Shown here: positions 54,948-63,438 of the stretch, one piece after another | How the letters are laid out: the number at the start of each line of letters is the position of its first letter | Numbering within the stretch: position 1 is the stretch's first letter | Origin: Pseudomonas sp. S04 | GTDB lineage: Bacteria; Pseudomonadota; Gammaproteobacteria; Pseudomonadales; Pseudomonadaceae | Reading direction: 5' to 3' | NCBI RefSeq assembly: GCF_009834545.1 | Contig: NZ_CP019427.1 | Coordinates: forward strand, 2,300,001-2,364,000 | Length of the DNA stretch: 64,000 nucleotides | Notes under the pieces: generated by a model | What the model saw: only the letters and a program-made list of their open reading frames with translations | Told to the model about the DNA's origin: nothing | The model's database searches: none | Position numbers and translations under genes: made by a program

Positions 54948-55958
54948 TCAGCGCTGATGACGGATGCGTGGGTTGGCAAAGCCGTAGAGGATGTCCACCA
55001 CGAAGTTGACCAGGATCACCAGGCAGGCGATTAACAGGATGCCGTTTTGTACGACGGGGTAGTCCCGGGCGCCGATGGCTTCGATCAGCCATTTGCCGAT
55101 GCCGGGCCAGGAGAAGATGGTCTCGGTCAGGACTGCACCGGCCAGCAGCGTGCCGACCTGCAGGCCGACCACGGTCAGTACCGGAATCAGCGCGTTGCGC
55201 AGGCCGTGGACGAACACCACGCGCGACGGCGACAGGCCTTTGGCCCGTGCGGTGCGGATGTAGTCCTCGCGCAGCACTTCGAGCATCGAGGAGCGGGTCA
55301 TCCGCGCGATCACCGCCAGCGGGATGGTGCCGAGCACGATGGCCGGCAGGATCAGGTGGTGCAGGGCGTCGAGGAATGCGCCCGTGTCATCGGCCAGCAG
55401 GGTGTCGATCAGCATGAAACCGGTGACCGGCTCGATGTCGTAGAGCAGGTCGATCCGTCCGGAAACCGGGGTCCAGCCCAGAGACACCGAGAAGAACATG
55501 ATGAGGATCAGGCCCCACCAGAAGATCGGCATCGAATACCCGGCCAGGGAGATGCCCATCACCCCATGGTCGAACAGCGATCCGCGCTTGAGGGCCGCGA
55601 TCACCCCGGCCAGCAAACCGAGGATCCCGGCGAACAGCAGGGCAGCCATGGACAGTTCGAGGGTCGCGGGGAACAGCGAAGTGAACTCGCTCCAGACACT
55701 TTCACGGGTGCGCAGCGATTCACCGAGGTCGCCCTGGGCCAGTTTGCCGATGTAGTCCAGGTACTGGGCATACAGCGGCTTGTTCAGGCCAAGGCGTTCC
55801 ATTGCCTGAGCGTGCATTTCGGGGTCGACCCGGCGTTCGCCCATCATGACTTCCACAGGGTCGCCAGGAATCATGCGAATCAACGCGAAAGTCAGCAGGG
55901 TGATGCCGAAAAAGGTGGGGATCAACAACCCCAGTCGGCGGGCAATAAAACTCAGCAT
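54948..55958 (-). CDS. dppB: Peptide ABC permease (DppB type)
   Basis: A 336-residue permease beginning LSFIARRLGLLIPTFFGITL, with the usual MIPGDPVEVMMGE segment, about six helices and the permease loop RTARAKGLSPSRVVFVHGLR. It lies about 206 bases after the binding-protein gene, separated from it by a hairpin. Confidence 0.93.
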   Translation of the reverse strand: MLSFIARRLGLLIPTFFGITLLTFALIRMIPGDPVEVMMGERRVDPEMHAQAMERLGLNKPLYAQYLDYIGKLAQGDLGESLRTRESVWSEFTSLFPATLELSMAALLFAGILGLLAGVIAALKRGSLFDHGVMGISLAGYSMPIFWWGLILIMFFSVSLGWTPVSGRIDLLYDIEPVTGFMLIDTLLADDTGAFLDALHHLILPAIVLGTIPLAVIARMTRSSMLEVLREDYIRTARAKGLSPSRVVFVHGLRNALIPVLTVVGLQVGTLLAGAVLTETIFSWPGIGKWLIEAIGARDYPVVQNGILLIACLVILVNFVVDILYGFANPRIRHQR

Positions 55959-56138
55959 TTGGGCGACTCACTCCTTATCTTTTTTGTAATGCCGGTCATC
56001 GTGCTGGCCGTTCTCAGCAGTTCAGGCTGCATGGGTAAAGGCTTGGGCTCGACGTGTCCCGGTGTGGCGCTGGATATTTTTGGTTGTAGCAGGTGAGACC
56101 GTCCTCGCCGGTCTGGCGCCGGCTCGAGGAAGGCGAAG

Positions 56139-56158
56139 GGGGCCGTTTGGCCGGCCCC
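56139..56158. terminator. Hairpin between dppA and dppB
   Basis: GGGGCCG and CGGCCCC form a 7-bp stem, seven bases beyond the leftward dppA stop. Without a T run it is probably an attenuator or 3'-end stabiliser, which would give more binding protein than permease. Confidence 0.5.
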
Positions 56159-56164
56159 TGTTGC

Positions 56165-57766
56165 TCACTGCTGGTTGTAGACGCCGTAGAAGCTGCTGAG
56201 CCCGAAAGGGCTGATCTGGAAGTTTTGCACACTGGCGCGCATCGGCTGGTAGACCGTGGAGTGGGCGACCGGGGTCATCGGCACCTGCGCTTTCAGGAGG
56301 TGCTGCGCTTGTTTGTACAGCGCGGTGCGCTGCTCCACATCGGCGGTGGCCTTGGCGGCCCCTACCAACTTGTCGTAGCCATCATTGCACCACTTGGAGA
56401 AGTTGTTGCCGTTGACCGCGTTGCAGGTGTAGAGGGTGCCCAGCCAGTTGTCTGGGTCACCGTTATCGCCAGTGAAGCCAATCAACATGATGTCCTGCTC
56501 GCCGGCGTGGGCGCGCTTGATGTACTCGCCCCATTCGTAGCTGACGATGTTGGCCTTGATGCCGATTTTGGCCCAGTCGGCCTGGAGCATTTCGGCCATC
56601 AACCTGGCGTTGGGGTTGTAGGGGCGCTGCACCGGCATGGCCCAGAGGTTGAGTGCCGTGCCTTCTTTGACGCCTGCAGCCTTGAGCAACTCCTTGGCCT
56701 TTTGCGGGTTGTAGTCGGCATCCTTGATGGTCTCGTCGTAGGACCACTGGGTCGGCGGCAGGCCGTTGACGGCCAACTGGCCGGCGCCCTGGTAAACGGC
56801 GTCGATGATGGCTTGCTTGTTTACCGCCATGTCTAGCGCCTGGCGTACTTGGAGCTGGTCGAACGGCTTGCGGGTGAAGTTGTAGGCGATATAGCCAAGG
56901 TTGAAGCCTGGTTGGCTAGGCATCTTGAGGTTCTTGTCTTCCTGCAGCGGCTTGATATCGGCCGGGCGCGGGAAGGAGGTGATCTGGCATTCGTTCTTTT
57001 TCAGCTTTTGCATGCGCACCGAGGCGTCGGTGGTGATGGCGAAGATCAGATTGTCGATCTTCACGTCTTCAGGCTTCCAGTAATCCTTGTTGCCCTTGTA
57101 GCGAATCTGGGCGTCTTTCTGGTACTTGCTGAACACGAACGGGCCAGTGCCGATCGGCTTCTGGTTGATGTCCTGGGCCTTGCCTTGCTTGAGCAACTGG
57201 TCGGCATATTCGGCCGACTGGATCGAGGCGAAGCTCATGGCCATGTTCTGGATGAAGGCTGCGTCGACACCCTTGAGGGTGAACTTGACGGTATGGTCGT
57301 CGACTTTTTCGACCTGGGTGATGTTTTCGTGCATCCCCATGTCGGTGAAGTAGGGGAACTCGGTGGGGTAGGCCTTGCGGAACGGCATGTCCTTGTCGAG
57401 CATGCGCTTGAAGGTGAACAGCACGTCGTCGGCGTTGAAGTCGCGAGTCGGCTTGAAGTAGTCGGTGGTGTGGAACTTGACCCCATCACGCAGGTGGAAG
57501 GTGTAGGTCAGGCCGTCGGGAGAAACGTCCCAGCGGGTTGCCAGCCCCGGGATGACCTTGGTCCCGCCACGTTCAAATTGCGAAAGACGGTTGAAGACAG
57601 TTTCGGCTGAGGCGTCGAAGTCGGTCCCCGTGGTGTATTGGCCTGGGTCGAAGCCAGCAGGGCTACCTTCGGAACAGAACACCAGGTTGCTGGCGGCGTG
57701 GGTGAAGCCGGAGCCGAGGATCAGGCCGGCGGCAATCATGGTCTTGAGCGTGGTTGTTTTGCGCAT
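56165..57766 (-). CDS. dppA: Peptide ABC periplasmic binding protein (DppA type)
   Basis: A 533-residue family 5 extracellular binding protein with signal peptide MIAAGLILGSGFTHAA. Typical blocks are LVFCSEGSPAGFDPGQYTTG, LRDGVKFHTTDYFKPTRDFN and NKPIGTGPF-like NQKPIGTGPFVFSKYQ. Closest in pattern to dipeptide binding proteins. Pseudomonads carry several paralogues with different ligands. The context with an M24 peptidase and an XRE-cupin regulator suggests a special peptide or derivative. First gene of the operon. Confidence 0.92.
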   Translation of the reverse strand: MRKTTTLKTMIAAGLILGSGFTHAASNLVFCSEGSPAGFDPGQYTTGTDFDASAETVFNRLSQFERGGTKVIPGLATRWDVSPDGLTYTFHLRDGVKFHTTDYFKPTRDFNADDVLFTFKRMLDKDMPFRKAYPTEFPYFTDMGMHENITQVEKVDDHTVKFTLKGVDAAFIQNMAMSFASIQSAEYADQLLKQGKAQDINQKPIGTGPFVFSKYQKDAQIRYKGNKDYWKPEDVKIDNLIFAITTDASVRMQKLKKNECQITSFPRPADIKPLQEDKNLKMPSQPGFNLGYIAYNFTRKPFDQLQVRQALDMAVNKQAIIDAVYQGAGQLAVNGLPPTQWSYDETIKDADYNPQKAKELLKAAGVKEGTALNLWAMPVQRPYNPNARLMAEMLQADWAKIGIKANIVSYEWGEYIKRAHAGEQDIMLIGFTGDNGDPDNWLGTLYTCNAVNGNNFSKWCNDGYDKLVGAAKATADVEQRTALYKQAQHLLKAQVPMTPVAHSTVYQPMRASVQNFQISPFGLSSFYGVYNQQ

Positions 57767-57960
57767 GCGAACCTCATTGTTGTTATTTTTGAGGGCGGCA
57801 GATCAGGTCGTTCATTCCAGGGGAGGGGCACCTGACCCTGCGGCTTTACGGGCTGTAGGCTGCCCGTCATGTGCGACAGGGAGCCAAAGGCCGACGTGCT
57901 GGCTTGGGCGGTGACGCTGAAAGGGGAGAGGGAAACTCGCGCCGTCAGCGGCCGAGGCAA

Positions 57961-58002
57961 AACTTAAGTTATTCTAAAATTAAATACAACTTAAATTCAG
58001 TG
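57961..58002. promoter_or_regulatory. AT-rich repeats upstream of dppA
   Basis: The palindrome AACTTAAGTT (57961-57970) and the element ACTTAAATTCAGTG (57989-58002) lie in a GC-poor patch between dppA and the XRE-cupin gene. The reverse of the second element, CACTGAATTTAAGT, nearly matches AACTGAAATTAAGT at 58663-58676 on the other side of the regulator gene. Possible binding sites of that regulator. Confidence 0.5.
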
Positions 58003-58027
58003 ACACTTACTTATTCGGCGCGACCGC

Positions 58028-58594
58028 TCAAGTCGCGGGGTGGTCGTCGAGCAGGCCGCCCATGGTGGTGACAACCAGCACTTCGGCAACATCGTCGCCA
58101 GAGTTGGCGATGGAATGGTGCTTGGTGGAGTCGAAATGCACCGATCCCCCCGGGCCGAGCGGGTAGGTGTGGCCTTCGATGGTGTAGACGATCTGCCCGG
58201 AGAGCACATAGGTAAACTCTGCGCCTTCGTGGGAGATGAGTTCGGACTGGTAGCCCACCGCCATGGTCATCTTCATCGCGTTGATCAGGTTACCGGGAAA
58301 GCTGCTGGACAGGCGCTCGTAGACCAACGGCTGGCTGCCCACCGTGTACCGCACACGCTGGCCCTGGTGGGAGTCAGGCTGGGGCTGGGGAGGCTGTTCG
58401 AACAGGGAATTGAGCGGAATGCCCAAGGCACTTGCGATTTTCGCCAGCGAGGAGATGGACACGCCAGTGAGGTTACGCTCCGCTTGGGACAGGAAGCTGG
58501 CGGTGAGGCCTGTTTCAGTGGCGACTTGGTTCAGGGTCTTGTTGGCGGCACGGCGGTAGCGGCGCAACCGTTCCCCGATCTGTTCTACGGTCAT
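58028..58594 (-). CDS. XRE-family regulator with C-terminal cupin
   Basis: A 188-residue regulator. The N-terminal helix-turn-helix (RRAANKTLNQVATETGLTAS then FLSQAERNLTGVSISSLAKI) occupies residues 12-65 and a cupin domain about 110-185 (SHEGAEFTYVLSGQIVYTIE, GSVHFDSTKHHSIANSG). This PuuR-like design senses small metabolites such as polyamines or amino-acid derivatives. It lies between the dpp operon (same direction) and the divergent M24 peptidase gene, and probably controls both. Confidence 0.9.
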   Translation of the reverse strand: MTVEQIGERLRRYRRAANKTLNQVATETGLTASFLSQAERNLTGVSISSLAKIASALGIPLNSLFEQPPQPQPDSHQGQRVRYTVGSQPLVYERLSSSFPGNLINAMKMTMAVGYQSELISHEGAEFTYVLSGQIVYTIEGHTYPLGPGGSVHFDSTKHHSIANSGDDVAEVLVVTTMGGLLDDHPAT

Positions 58595-58662
58595 TGGCGT
58601 GGCTCGTATTCTGGAAGGCGCCAGTATAGCGGGCGACGCATCGCTGAGAAGGCTTTTCGCCT

Positions 58663-58721
58663 AACTGAAATTAAGTAGCACTGAAAATAGGCGTTGACTG
58701 GAGTTTAAGTCAGGCTTAAAT
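58663..58721. promoter_or_regulatory. Candidate operator/promoter before the M24 gene
   Basis: AACTGAAATTAAGT (58663-58676) is followed by a possible promoter, TTGACT (58694-58699) and TTAAAT (58716-58721) with 16-base spacing. The inverted repeat TTTAAG-N5-CTTAAA (58704-58720) fills the promoter spacer, a good position for repression by the neighbouring XRE-cupin protein. Confidence 0.5.
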
Positions 58722-58753
58722 TTCGAGCATTACACATAATTCAGGAGAACGAG

Positions 58754-59971
58754 ATGACAGTCGGTGTTGGTGGCAAAACTGCGGAACAGGCGCTGGCCGG
58801 CCTGACGAAGATGACTGCGGGCATGCAGCCCATCGGCCTCGACGAATACCTGTCACGTATTGCCAAGGCCCAGAGCCTGATGCTTGAGCAGGGCATTGCT
58901 GCCCTCTATCTGAACGCCGGCAGCAACCTGTACTACTTCACCGGAGTGAAGTGGAATCCGAGCGAGCGCATGGTCGGTGCCGTGCTGCCCGCCAACGGCC
59001 CGCTGGCCTATATCGCCCCGGCTTTTGAAGAGGGCACCATCCGCGACTTCCGCGAAGTGGATGGGGTTATCCATGGTTGGCAGGAGCATGAGAGTCCTTA
59101 CCGCCTGCTGCTCGACATGCTCGCTGGAATGGGCATCGCCGACGACGCAGTGGTGGGCCTATGCCCGTCCCTGGCGTTCTGCATGTTCGAGGCAATCCGC
59201 CGCCTCGAATCGCGCTTGGAGTTCATAGACGCTTCCTGCGTGATCAACCTGTGTCGCTATCACAAGAGCGCTACAGAATTGGCGCTGATGCAGCGCGCCA
59301 AAGACATGACCTTGCAAGTGCACAAGGCTGCCGCCAGCATCCTGCGCGCAGGTATCAGCACCACCGAGGTTGCCGAGTTCATCCGCGAGGCGCACCGCAA
59401 GGTGGGCGCGCCGGGTTCGACCTTCTGCATCGTGCTGTTCGGCGAGGCCAGCGCCTTCCCCCATGGGGTGAAACACGCGCAGGTGCTCAAGGACGGCGAC
59501 ATGGTGCTGATCGACACGGGCTGCCTGCTACACGGCTACCAGTCGGATATCACTCGCAGTTACGTGTTCGGCACCCCGAGCGACCGCCAGCGCGCGCTGT
59601 GGAACCTGGAAAAGGCCGCCCAGTTGGCTGCCTTCGACGCCGCCCGCCTGGGCGAACCCTGCCAGGCGGTGGATGCCGCCGCACGGCTTAGCCTGGAAGT
59701 CGCCGGTCTCGGCCCGGACTATCAGTTGCCCGGCCTGCCGCACCGCACCGGACATGGCATCGGCCTGGACATTCACGAGGGTCCCTACCTGGTGCGCGGT
59801 GATCAGACGCCGCTGGCCGAGGGCATGTGCTTCTCCAATGAACCGATGATTTGTGTGCCTGGCGAGTTCGGCATTCGCCTGGAGGACCATTTCTACATGA
59901 CCGCCACTGGCCCGCGCTGGTTTACCCAGCCGAGCCACTCCGTGGACGACCCGTTCGGGTTGCAGGCCTGA
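58754..59971 (+). CDS. M24-family metallopeptidase (Xaa-Pro dipeptidase-like)
   Basis: A 405-residue pita-bread-fold metalloenzyme. An N-terminal creatinase-like domain (ALYLNAGSNLYYFTGVKWNP) is followed by the catalytic domain. All five metal ligands can be placed: Asp253, Asp264, His334, Glu363 and Glu377, in IDTGC, QSDITRSY, TGHGIGLDIHE, FSNEPMI and RLEDHFYM. It should cleave Xaa-Pro dipeptides or an amide such as a creatine- or ectoine-like compound. CAGGAGAACGAG precedes the ATG. It is divergent from the XRE-cupin regulator and near a peptide importer. Confidence 0.9.
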   Translation: MTVGVGGKTAEQALAGLTKMTAGMQPIGLDEYLSRIAKAQSLMLEQGIAALYLNAGSNLYYFTGVKWNPSERMVGAVLPANGPLAYIAPAFEEGTIRDFREVDGVIHGWQEHESPYRLLLDMLAGMGIADDAVVGLCPSLAFCMFEAIRRLESRLEFIDASCVINLCRYHKSATELALMQRAKDMTLQVHKAAASILRAGISTTEVAEFIREAHRKVGAPGSTFCIVLFGEASAFPHGVKHAQVLKDGDMVLIDTGCLLHGYQSDITRSYVFGTPSDRQRALWNLEKAAQLAAFDAARLGEPCQAVDAAARLSLEVAGLGPDYQLPGLPHRTGHGIGLDIHEGPYLVRGDQTPLAEGMCFSNEPMICVPGEFGIRLEDHFYMTATGPRWFTQPSHSVDDPFGLQA

Positions 59972-60029
59972 GCAGGCGATTGTCCGAGGGGCTGGCTGCC
60001 TGAAGCGAAGGGGCGGCAGCGGCCCTTCA

Positions 60030-60300
60030 CTTCAGGTAGTAATCGGCCTGAAGCAGCGTGAAGTCGTGACGAGCACTGCCAAGTGCGTTCCTGCGTGTTA
60101 TCGAAACTAGAGTTGAAGCGGTCGTTGACCAAGGTGCCGCCACTGGCACCGTTAACCCGCACCCAGGCGGTATCTGCGGTGAGCTTCTGCAAGCCAGCAT
60201 GTAACGTGCTGCTCCCCTGTTTTGTTGTCCATGTCGCCGGCCAAGCTGGCACCCTCTTCCTTGCCAATGAAGTAGCCCATGGTTAGCGGTTGCCCACTTG
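60030..60300 (-). pseudogene. Frameshifted OprD-family porin remnant
   Basis: One frame gives LTMGYFIGKEEGASLAGDMD. After a frame change comes GLQKLTADTAWVRVNGASGG and TLVNDRFNSSFDNTQERTWQ. These are the same conserved OprD blocks as in the porin at the right edge (GYFIDKEDGSARIG, GLQKVSGDTAWMSVYG). About 85 codons of about 420 remain. It lies between the M24 peptidase and vanA and has no function as a porin. Confidence 0.8.
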
Positions 60301-60426
60301 ACGACGCAGCAGGCCGTCAACGGCACTGATTGCCTGGGAATAACCATCGCCCCCCAAGCTGAAGATCATCGCATCGACCACGCCAGGCATGGGGTTAATG
60401 CGCAGGATTAAAACACTGCAAGCGTA

Positions 60427-60502
60427 TTAATGGATCCATTAAGTGATTAACAAGGCAAAATAGCTTGACTTGTTCCGGTCAAAATCGATCAAATGGATCC
60501 AT
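60427..60502 (+). promoter_or_regulatory. Two VanR-type operators around the vanA promoter
   Basis: TTAATGGATCCATTAA (60427-60442) is a perfect 16-bp palindrome. ATGGATCCAT recurs at 60493-60502, centred 63 bases further on. The core resembles the ATTGGATCCAAT operator known for VanR repressors. A TTGACT -35-like element lies between them at 60465-60470; the -10 is not clear. Vanillate should relieve repression by the VanR encoded downstream. Confidence 0.8.
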
Positions 60503-60529
60503 AAGAATAAACCTGGCCTGGAGATCCCC

Positions 60530-61588
60530 ATGTATCCGAAGAACACCTGGTATGTCGCCTGTACCCCCGACGAGATCGCCGAGAAGCCCCTGGGGCGGCA
60601 AATATGCGGTGAGAAAATCGTTTTCTATCGCGGCCATGAAGGGCGTGTTGCCGCCGTCGAGAATTTTTGCCCGCATCGCGGCGCTCCCTTATCGCTTGGC
60701 TATGTCGAGAACGGCAACCTGGTCTGCGGCTACCACGGCCTGGTGATGGGCTGTGACGGCAAGACCGTCGAAATGCCGGGGCAGCGCGTACGGGGCTTTC
60801 CGTGCAACAAGACCTATGCCGTTGAAGAGCGTTACGGTTTTATCTGGGTCTGGCCTGGGGAACAGGACAAGGCCGACCCTGCGCTGATCCACCATCTGCA
60901 ATGGGCGGTCAGCGATGAGTGGGCCTATGGTGGTGGGCTGTTCCATATCGGCTGCGACTATCGCCTGATGATCGATAACCTGATGGACCTGACCCACGAA
61001 ACCTACGTGCACGCTTCCAGCATTGGCCAGAAGGAAATCGATGAAGCGGCACCGGTCACCACCGTTCAGGGTGACGAAGTGGTCACCGCGCGGCACATGC
61101 AAAACATCATGGCGCCGCCGTTCTGGCGCATGGCCCTGCGGGGTAACAACCTGGCCGACGACGTGCTGGTGGACCGTTGGCAGATCTGCCGCTTCAGCCC
61201 GCCCAGTCACGTATTGATCGAGGTGGGGGTGGCCCATGCCGGCAAGGGCGGTTACGACGCCGAGCCGCAACACAAAGCCGCGAGCATCGTGGTCGACTTC
61301 ATTACACCGGAAGCCGACACCTCGATCTGGTACTTCTGGGGTATGGCACGCAACTTCAATCCGCATGACGAAGCGCTGACCGCAAGCATCCGTGAGGGCC
61401 AGGGCAAGATCTTCAGCGAAGACCTCGACATGCTCGAGCAACAGCAGAAAAACCTGCTGGCCAACCCTGAGCGCAACTTGCTCAAGCTCAATATCGATGC
61501 CGGTGGCGTGCAGTCCAGGCGAGTGCTGGAGCGCATCATCGCCCGAGAGCGGACCCCGGCGGTCGAGCTGATCACCTCGGTCAAATAG
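60530..61588 (+). CDS. vanA: Vanillate O-demethylase oxygenase subunit
   Basis: A 352-residue Rieske non-heme iron oxygenase that converts vanillate to protocatechuate and formaldehyde. Rieske ligands are Cys47, His49, Cys66 and His69 (CPHRGAPLSLG, CGYHGL). The mononuclear iron site is in MIDNLMDLTHETYVHAS. The start MYPKNTWYVACTPDEIAEKP at 60530 is the typical VanA N-terminus; the upstream in-frame start runs through an operator site. It is followed by vanB after 87 bases. Confidence 0.94.
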   Translation: MYPKNTWYVACTPDEIAEKPLGRQICGEKIVFYRGHEGRVAAVENFCPHRGAPLSLGYVENGNLVCGYHGLVMGCDGKTVEMPGQRVRGFPCNKTYAVEERYGFIWVWPGEQDKADPALIHHLQWAVSDEWAYGGGLFHIGCDYRLMIDNLMDLTHETYVHASSIGQKEIDEAAPVTTVQGDEVVTARHMQNIMAPPFWRMALRGNNLADDVLVDRWQICRFSPPSHVLIEVGVAHAGKGGYDAEPQHKAASIVVDFITPEADTSIWYFWGMARNFNPHDEALTASIREGQGKIFSEDLDMLEQQQKNLLANPERNLLKLNIDAGGVQSRRVLERIIARERTPAVELITSVK

Positions 61589-61675
61589 CGACGACGAGCG
61601 CTCTCCAACATACCGCGGTCCACACCCATTCCCCTATTTCGCGGCCACTGCGGTGGCCGGTCTTGAAGGTGCGAC

Positions 61676-62626
61676 ATGATTGAAGTCGTCGTGACATCCC
61701 GCAACAACGAAGCGCTGGATATTTGTAGCTACGAGCTGACCTGTGCCCAGGGTGGGGAGCTGCCCGGCTTCACTGCCGGCGCCCACATCGATGTGCACTT
61801 GCCTGGCGGGCTGATCCGTCAGTACTCACTGTGCAATCACCCGCAAGAGCGCCATCGCTACCAGATCAGCGTACTCAAGGACGCAGCCTCGCGCGGTGGT
61901 TCCCAGTGCATGCATGAGCAGGTCAACAGCGGCGATCGGCTGTACATCAGCGAGCCGCGTAATCTATTCCCGTTGGTGGCTGAAGCGCGGCGCAGCCTGT
62001 TGTTCGCCGGCGGTATCGGCATCACCCCGATTCTCTGCATGGCCGAGCAACTGGCCGACAGCGGTGCCGATTTCGAATTGCATTACTGCGCGCGCGCCGG
62101 CGACCGTGCGGCTTTTGTCGAACGACTCAAGGGGTCACCCTTTGCCGACCGCGTGCACCTGCATTTTGATCAAGACCCCGATTCGCGCCTGGATGCGGCC
62201 AGCGTTCTCGCCGGTCCGGCACCGGACTTGCACCTGTATGTCTGTGGTCCTTCAGGCTTCATGCAGCATGTGCTCGACAGCGCCAGGCTCCAGGGCTGGA
62301 GTGAAGCGCAGTTACACCGTGAATATTTCGCCGCAGCGCCGGTGGATACCAGTGCCGATGGGTCGTTCCAGGTGAAGCTTGGCAGTAGCGGCCGGGTGTT
62401 CGACATTCCGGCCGACAAGACGGTGGTCCAGGTGCTGGAAAGTCACGGTGTCGAGATCGCGATCTCCTGTGAGCAGGGTGTTTGTGGAACCTGCCTGACC
62501 CGTGTGCTGGAAGGGGTGCCCGAGCACCGTGACCTGTTTCTCACCGAAGAGGAGCAAGCTGCCAATGATCAGTTCACACCCTGCTGTTCGAGATCCAGAT
62601 CGGCGTTGCTGGTGCTGGACCTCTGA
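61676..62626 (+). CDS. vanB: Vanillate O-demethylase reductase subunit
   Basis: A 316-residue class IA reductase that passes electrons from NADH to VanA. The order is an FMN-binding domain (HLPGGLIRQYSLCN), an NAD domain (LLFAGGIGITPILCMAEQLA) and a C-terminal plant-type 2Fe-2S domain (ISCEQGVCGTCLTRV, then FTPCCS). The stop is nine bases from the convergent vanR gene. Confidence 0.94.
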   Translation: MIEVVVTSRNNEALDICSYELTCAQGGELPGFTAGAHIDVHLPGGLIRQYSLCNHPQERHRYQISVLKDAASRGGSQCMHEQVNSGDRLYISEPRNLFPLVAEARRSLLFAGGIGITPILCMAEQLADSGADFELHYCARAGDRAAFVERLKGSPFADRVHLHFDQDPDSRLDAASVLAGPAPDLHLYVCGPSGFMQHVLDSARLQGWSEAQLHREYFAAAPVDTSADGSFQVKLGSSGRVFDIPADKTVVQVLESHGVEIAISCEQGVCGTCLTRVLEGVPEHRDLFLTEEEQAANDQFTPCCSRSRSALLVLDL

Positions 62627-62635
62627 GCCAAACGA

Positions 62636-63352
62636 TCATTCGCCGCGCGCGATCACTTTAATCCCTTCGCTACTGGTGCCGCTCGCACCGAACACCTCGG
62701 CATAACGCAGGGTCGCATTGGCATGTTCGCGCATGATGGCTTCGGCGCGAGCACCCTGGCGACTGACCAGCGCGTCGACCACCGAGTGGTGTTGCATATG
62801 CGCGAAATTGAAGCGCCGGTATTCGCGTGCCATGTCCTCGCGATCGAAAGCCAGCGCCGACACTGAAGCGAAGGGACGATGGTCATTGCGCGCCAGGGCT
62901 TCGGCGATGGCCGGGTTGGCGCTGCTTTCGACGATCACCTGGTGAAAGCGCATGTTGAGGTCATGAAACGCCTCAAGGTCTTCTTCTGTCACGTAGCCTT
63001 TGTCGAACAGTGCATCGCCTTGCACCAGGCATTCATGCAGTGCCGCCCGCGCTTGCTCGCTCAAGCCACGTTCGGCACTCTGCCGGGCGGCCAGCCCCTC
63101 CAGCACCCCACGCACTTCCACGGCGCCGGCAATATCGTCGGCACTCACCGAGCGCACCTGATAACCCCGTCCGCCGTGGCGTACCAGCAAGCCTTCCTGT
63201 TCGAGGGTCAGGAAAGCCATGCGTACCGGCATGCGCGAGACGCCGAAGCGATCCGCCGTCGGAATCTCCATCAGCCGTTCGCCCGCCGCCAGTTCGCCCG
63301 AGGCAATCATTTTGCGCAGTGCCACTAGCACCATTTGACCGGGTTTACTCAT
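62636..63352 (-). CDS. vanR: GntR/FCD-family repressor VanR
   Basis: A 238-residue FadR-type regulator. The winged helix lies in residues 8-70 (MEIPTADRFGVSRMPVRMAF, LTLEQEGLLVRHGGRGYQVR). The FCD effector domain follows, with metal-ligand-like FHDLNMRFHQVIVESSANPA. Convergent with vanAB, it should repress the operon without vanillate by binding the ATGGATCCAT sites. Confidence 0.92.
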   Translation of the reverse strand: MSKPGQMVLVALRKMIASGELAAGERLMEIPTADRFGVSRMPVRMAFLTLEQEGLLVRHGGRGYQVRSVSADDIAGAVEVRGVLEGLAARQSAERGLSEQARAALHECLVQGDALFDKGYVTEEDLEAFHDLNMRFHQVIVESSANPAIAEALARNDHRPFASVSALAFDREDMAREYRRFNFAHMQHHSVVDALVSRQGARAEAIMREHANATLRYAEVFGASGTSSEGIKVIARGE

Positions 63353-63405
63353 GCAGGCGACTTCCAGAGAGGGGGTTCGCCATAGTAACGCAAGGAGGGG
63401 GAGAG

Positions 63406-63432
63406 CTGCAGGGGCGACAAGCGCCCCTGCAG
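63406..63432. terminator. 11-bp hairpin between vanR and the OprD porin
   Basis: CTGCAGGGGCG and CGCCCCTGCAG form a perfect stem with a five-base loop, just past the leftward porin stop. No good T run follows in either direction, so termination efficiency is uncertain. It separates the porin gene from vanR. Confidence 0.6.
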
Positions 63433-63438
63433 GGAGGA

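Noticed and set aside
55047..56096. A 349-codon + strand frame
   Set aside because: It is antisense to the dppB-type permease and rich in Gln/His from reversed codons.
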